Below, in pieces: positions 60,742 to 64,000 of a stretch of 64,000 nucleotides of DNA. The translations under genes and the position numbers were made by a program. The DNA is from Polytrichum commune. Its lineage: Eukaryota > Streptophyta > Polytrichopsida > Polytrichales > Polytrichaceae. The notes below the pieces were generated by a model. That model made no database searches. It had not been told where the DNA came from and saw nothing but the letters and a program-made list of their open reading frames with translations. Where the stretch lies: contig OX485804.1 in the NCBI GenBank assembly GCA_950295325.1, positions 9,300,001 through 9,364,000 of the forward strand, in the 5' to 3' direction. Position 1 is the first letter of the stretch. Every line of letters begins with the position of its first letter.

Positions 60742-61437
60742 TTAAAAGATGCAATGGCCTCCGCCGCAAGCCTCGCTAGCTGTTTGGTTGTTTCCTTGGG
60801 GGGTCTTAGTGGCAAGGAGGTCTGCGGTGGCTTGAGCCATAGTCAGAAAAGACAAGAATGCCTTGCCTTCCAAAATCCTACTTGCTAGGTGGAAAACCTT
60901 AGCCGGTTGGATGTCTGGTGATGACCATTTTATGGTTGTAAACAAAGTTGTATGCAACACCTTAGATGCCAATGTGTGCACCATGTCGGTCGCTAGATTC
61001 GAAGCCTCTAAGCTTGAATTTCGACCACTGATAGATTGGATAGCATATGTCAATCCAAAAGACAATGGCATACGTGCTTAATCAATCAGATTCGCGGGAG
61101 CATTGTCCTGCGTCCGTAAGGTCTCCATAGGCTCCCCTATGGTCGAAGGTGTGGCTCGTAACACAGATTGACCACGTGTCACAGTTGCCGAATTCACCAC
61201 CTCCCCAAAAGCCCCGAACATATAGTAATTGGGAGTCGACGACTTAGCCTTATGACTTATCCTAGTGGAGCTGGTGATTCCAAAATTTGGCCAGATGGCG
61301 CCTAATTCTTGAACCTCTCCTCCTAGGCACCAAACTTTGACTCCAATTCTTTTTCCTGTTCGAAAAAAAGACATTTTCATGGATGGAGAATGAAGCAATT
61401 TTCCACCGCGTGATTGTTTCACCCACAGTGGAAACAC
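60742..61437 (-). pseudogene. Ty3/gypsy gag-pol linker
   Basis: Two minus frames, 61437-61078 and 61071-60742, are in the same phase and separated by a single TAA that follows NAPANLID, so they were one reading frame of about 230 codons. No known domain is visible. The position after the zinc knuckle and before the protease makes it polyprotein sequence. Confidence 0.55.
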
Positions 61438-61499
61438 TTCAACTCACGTGCTTCAACTACTTCGGTAAATGTATACCGGCCTCCTTTGTTGAATTATTA

Positions 61500-62503
61500 G
61501 TGGGAACAACTAATTTGTGCTTTGGATTACGGTATGAGCTTGTCTTTGCTTTGAAAGACAATCATTCTTAGCGTAGCCCGACTGCCCACAAGACCAACAA
61601 TATAAGTTTTTGTCCCCCTTTGCCAATCCTGCAGTTGCGATTGGAGTCTTTCGGGATTTGCTAGAATTCACTAGGAAGGACACCAAGTGAGTAGTATCAT
61701 GGTGACATAAGACATGATTACACTGCTCCACAACGGCGAATGCCTCTGTAAGTGTCATTCGCCCATCCTAATCTAAAATGATCATATGCAGCGCTAAATC
61801 AATGAGGCGTTTATCAATCTTTGACAAAACGACCTTCACTAGATAGATCTCGGCGAAAACACCTTCAGATTCCTTGGCAAATCTCGCTAATATCGTGTAT
61901 ATAATACGAGATGTCTTGTCATTTTCCTGCCGGAGGTCCTAAACTTGTTGCATTTGATCTAGATGGAAACCTTCATATTCTTCCTCCAAATGAAACTGAA
62001 GTTATTGTAGAAGATCAAAATCTTGGAGAACCCTTAAAGAAGCTAATGCCGTCTTAGTAGCTTGGGCATAACTGGAGAGTGGGAAGATCATGCTTGATGT
62101 ACTTGCGGATGCAGAAGTAAGAACTTTCTCTTTAGGTTCACCAGAGAAGGTCCCTTCTAAATCCACTACAAAGACGCCCTCCGCTTTGTCCGTCTTCACC
62201 ACATGAACGGCTAATGAATTGGAAATTGCGCAATCCTTGTATGCGGAAACCAATTCCACTCGAGTCTCCTAGTATTGCTCCACATGACGCAACTCCATCT
62301 CTCCAATGCTCATAAGTCTAGAGCACTTCGTACTCCAAATATTGGAGCAGAAGCTCAAACGCATACCAGCTATTAAAATTGATATTGCATTGACGTTTCT
62401 CTTGCATCCACGTCCTAAATCGAATATTCCAGTCTTGCAGGGGAATGGTCCATAGTCGACCATAATACTGATATCGGATTTTTTCTCGTGTTTTCTTCCC
62501 CAT
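61500..62503 (-). pseudogene. Ty3/gypsy gag with altered zinc knuckle
   Basis: The start is taken at the ATG at 62503 (MGKKTREKIRYQYYG). The frame changes near 62320, then continues through ELVSAYKDC (62259) to a capsid-like stretch near 61800 (SKIDKRLIDLALHM) and MTLTEAFAVVEQCNH (61758). The knuckle YCWSCGQSGYAKNDC lies at 61608-61564. It has the C-x2-C-x4-H-x4-C spacing of nucleocapsid knuckles, but the His is Tyr (TAC). Several stops lie between 61760 and 61990. Gag would form the particle and bind the RNA. Confidence 0.7.
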
Positions 62504-63634
62504 ATCGTTTAAGGCTCTTATCCAAAGAACGTAAGACCGAATGATAGTTCCTCACGCCGATGTAGGCTAGAAAACCTCGTAGGGTGCTACCACTAGTTCA
62601 ATGTCTGAGAAGGCAAATGATCGACCTTTCGATGTCCTTAGAGATGAAAAACAAGGGTTTCGTTGGTCATTATTTTGATCTTACCCCTACGATACCCTAT
62701 CACAAACTAATACAAAATAAAATGGGCAATGCTGGCAATGTCTAGCAATATAGCCCGCCACGAAGAAATGTACCACAACAAAATACGGAAAACAATGTAA
62801 TGCCAATATTGGATCCTCTTCCCCAAACAATAATTAAGGAAAAATCCAAGTTGACCACACACAACCGGTATTCACTTGCGGCTGGTGGTCAAACATGAGA
62901 TACACCTATTGTTGTGGAAAAGAAATGGCATATATGCACATCTCTTATCTCCCACTACAACAAAAAAATTCCCACCTCACATGATGATCTGGAATTTATG
63001 TTTCTAAATACAATTTGACCTTAATAATTATATTATTAAATCGAATGGTAATTCCATGTGCCAACGATGACAATTCCTCGGCAATCCCATACACATACCC
63101 CTAGGTGAATGTCAATGCTCGCCAACTTGACTCTAAAAAATTCAAGTATATGGTTGTTTAAATGCCTTCTCCTTATTTTTCTCTTATGCAAACAAAAATG
63201 AAAACCCCCTTGTATGTCAAGTACCTTTCCCAAGTCGATGTAGAGGAAAAATAAGCCAATCGCAAATTCGCCGCAATTCCACGCCCTCCACATGTTCCTA
63301 GATGATTCCACAAATTATCTTTGTGGTGGCCCACGTCTTCCGGACCCCAAAACCTTAATATCTCATAAGTTGTTTGTGAAGGCCGGTATCGGATCGTGTT
63401 CAAGCCCTTATTTTATTTTTGATTAATGAAAACAACCTTGGCAAAAATGCTCTTGCAAAAATGTATCTTTCATTAACCAAGAATGTGACCTCCAGCCCGT
63501 GAGATTTTTGAATGCCTCCCCCTAATATATGAGTTTATTTTATTTCATTTTCAATCATTTTTTTGTAATCATGAAACTCACATATTTGTTTTTTTTAAAT
63601 AAAAAATAAAAAATGTTGGTGTTTCCCACAGCTG
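62504..63634. other. Region upstream of gag, no LTR recognised
   Basis: This would hold the leader, primer-binding site and 5' LTR of the retrotransposon. I see no copy of the 44801-45351 block and no convincing primer-binding site. Minus frames 63311-63036 and 63403-63173 lack motifs. Confidence 0.4.
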
Positions 63635-63860
63635 CTGCCTGCTAGGCAGCCATGGGGGGGGGGTAAGGCTGGGACCTAGGCCTAGGGGGCTGGGGGTAGG
63701 TTAAGGGCCTAGGGGGTAGCTAGGCCTAAGGGGGGTAGGAGGGAGGAAAGGGTGCCCGGGCATCCTGCTTGCCGCCGGCCGCCGCAACCCAGAGTTACAG
63801 AACAATTGCTCCCGGAGGGCTCCTCCGTATTTTTTTATTTTATTTTATTTTATTTAAAAT
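63635..63860. repeat. GC-rich, G-run island followed by (TTTTA)n
   Basis: A ~190-bp block rich in GGGG runs and repeated GGCCTAGG(GGG) words (63645-63750), then CCGCCGGCCGCCG, ends in (TTTTA)n at 63828-63857. It stands out sharply from the AT-rich surroundings. Several G runs close together could form quadruplexes. Origin unknown. Confidence 0.65.
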
Positions 63861-64000
63861 TTCTAATGAATATCTTTCTAAATTGGAATAAAAAAATTTC
63901 TTCACAAGCTCAATGATATAAATTTAAGCTTGCAAGTGAACAAATGCCAAGAAATTCGGTGAACAGTTCAATAATTAATCATCACAATTCACCTTGATGT
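63861..64000. other. AT-rich window end
   Basis: No feature is recognised. Confidence 0.3.

Larger units (their letters stand above)
44801..62503 (-). mobile_element. Ty3/gypsy LTR retrotransposon, decayed and interrupted
   Basis: Reading from 62503 downward, the order is gag with a zinc knuckle, protease, reverse transcriptase, RNase H, integrase, PHD finger, purine tract and an LTR-like block. Reverse transcriptase before RNase H before integrase is the Ty3/gypsy order. The reverse transcriptase is split at 47713/57143 by a 9.4-kb Mutator-like element. Stops, frameshifts and an integrase deletion show that it is inactive. No matching 5' LTR is visible up to the window end, so the element is 5'-truncated, rearranged or continues outside. 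Confidence 0.85.

Overview
The window looks like a stretch of a large, repeat-rich nuclear plant (streptophyte) genome. It is AT-rich, has no bacterial-style genes, and has GT-AG introns wherever a broken gene can be followed. Nearly everything recognisable is transposon-derived: Ty3/gypsy, Mutator-like (MULE), LINE, tRNA-derived SINE, a CACTA-type fold-back, Tourist-type MITEs and unclassified MITEs. I found no convincing intact host gene, rRNA, functional tRNA or CRISPR array. Most short open frames in the window are chance openings.

Positions 1-44800 form a repeat field. They hold two copies of a tRNA-derived SINE (1-190 and 36975-37230), the endonuclease part of a LINE (31463-30770, minus strand), and a possible second LINE-type relic (15190-15720). 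There are at least ten inverted-repeat elements with no coding capacity, among them 9641-10196, 17330-17461, 20908-21392, 33835-34172, 35035-35404, 35800-36330 and a roughly 400-bp family at 13555, 25507 and 43563. A decayed ~160-bp tandem array lies at 39290-40585 and a chain of small hairpins at 41194-41445. Microsatellites and homopolymeric G/C runs are scattered throughout.

Positions 44801-62503 are the main structure, a nest of two transposons. The outer one is a minus-strand Ty3/gypsy retrotransposon: gag with a zinc knuckle near 61600, protease near 59600, reverse transcriptase split in two, then RNase H, integrase, a C-terminal PHD finger (45814-45680) and an LTR-like 551-bp block. 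Its reverse transcriptase is interrupted at 47713/57143 by a 9.4-kb Mutator-like element (47723-57133), with matching 10-bp target duplications and similar inverted ends. The MULE carries a minus-strand transposase pseudogene (52602-49430) with zinc-binding modules, two Asp, a C-x2-H motif and a Glu candidate. Divergent to it is a second, multi-exon gene (54748-56771, possibly from 52809) with a ParB/sulfiredoxin-like signature and a methyltransferase-like AdoMet-binding signature. Between the two lies a 97-bp minisatellite with higher-order structure and a repeated 24-bp palindrome.

All these genes are dead. They carry in-frame stops and frameshifts, and in the retrotransposon three catalytic acidic residues are lost by coding-strand G-to-A changes, as expected if methylated cytosines decayed by deamination. 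The most notable points are the cargo gene of the MULE, the PHD finger on the retrotransposon polyprotein, and the minisatellite between the two MULE genes. Domain calls come from reading motifs by eye; no database search was run.
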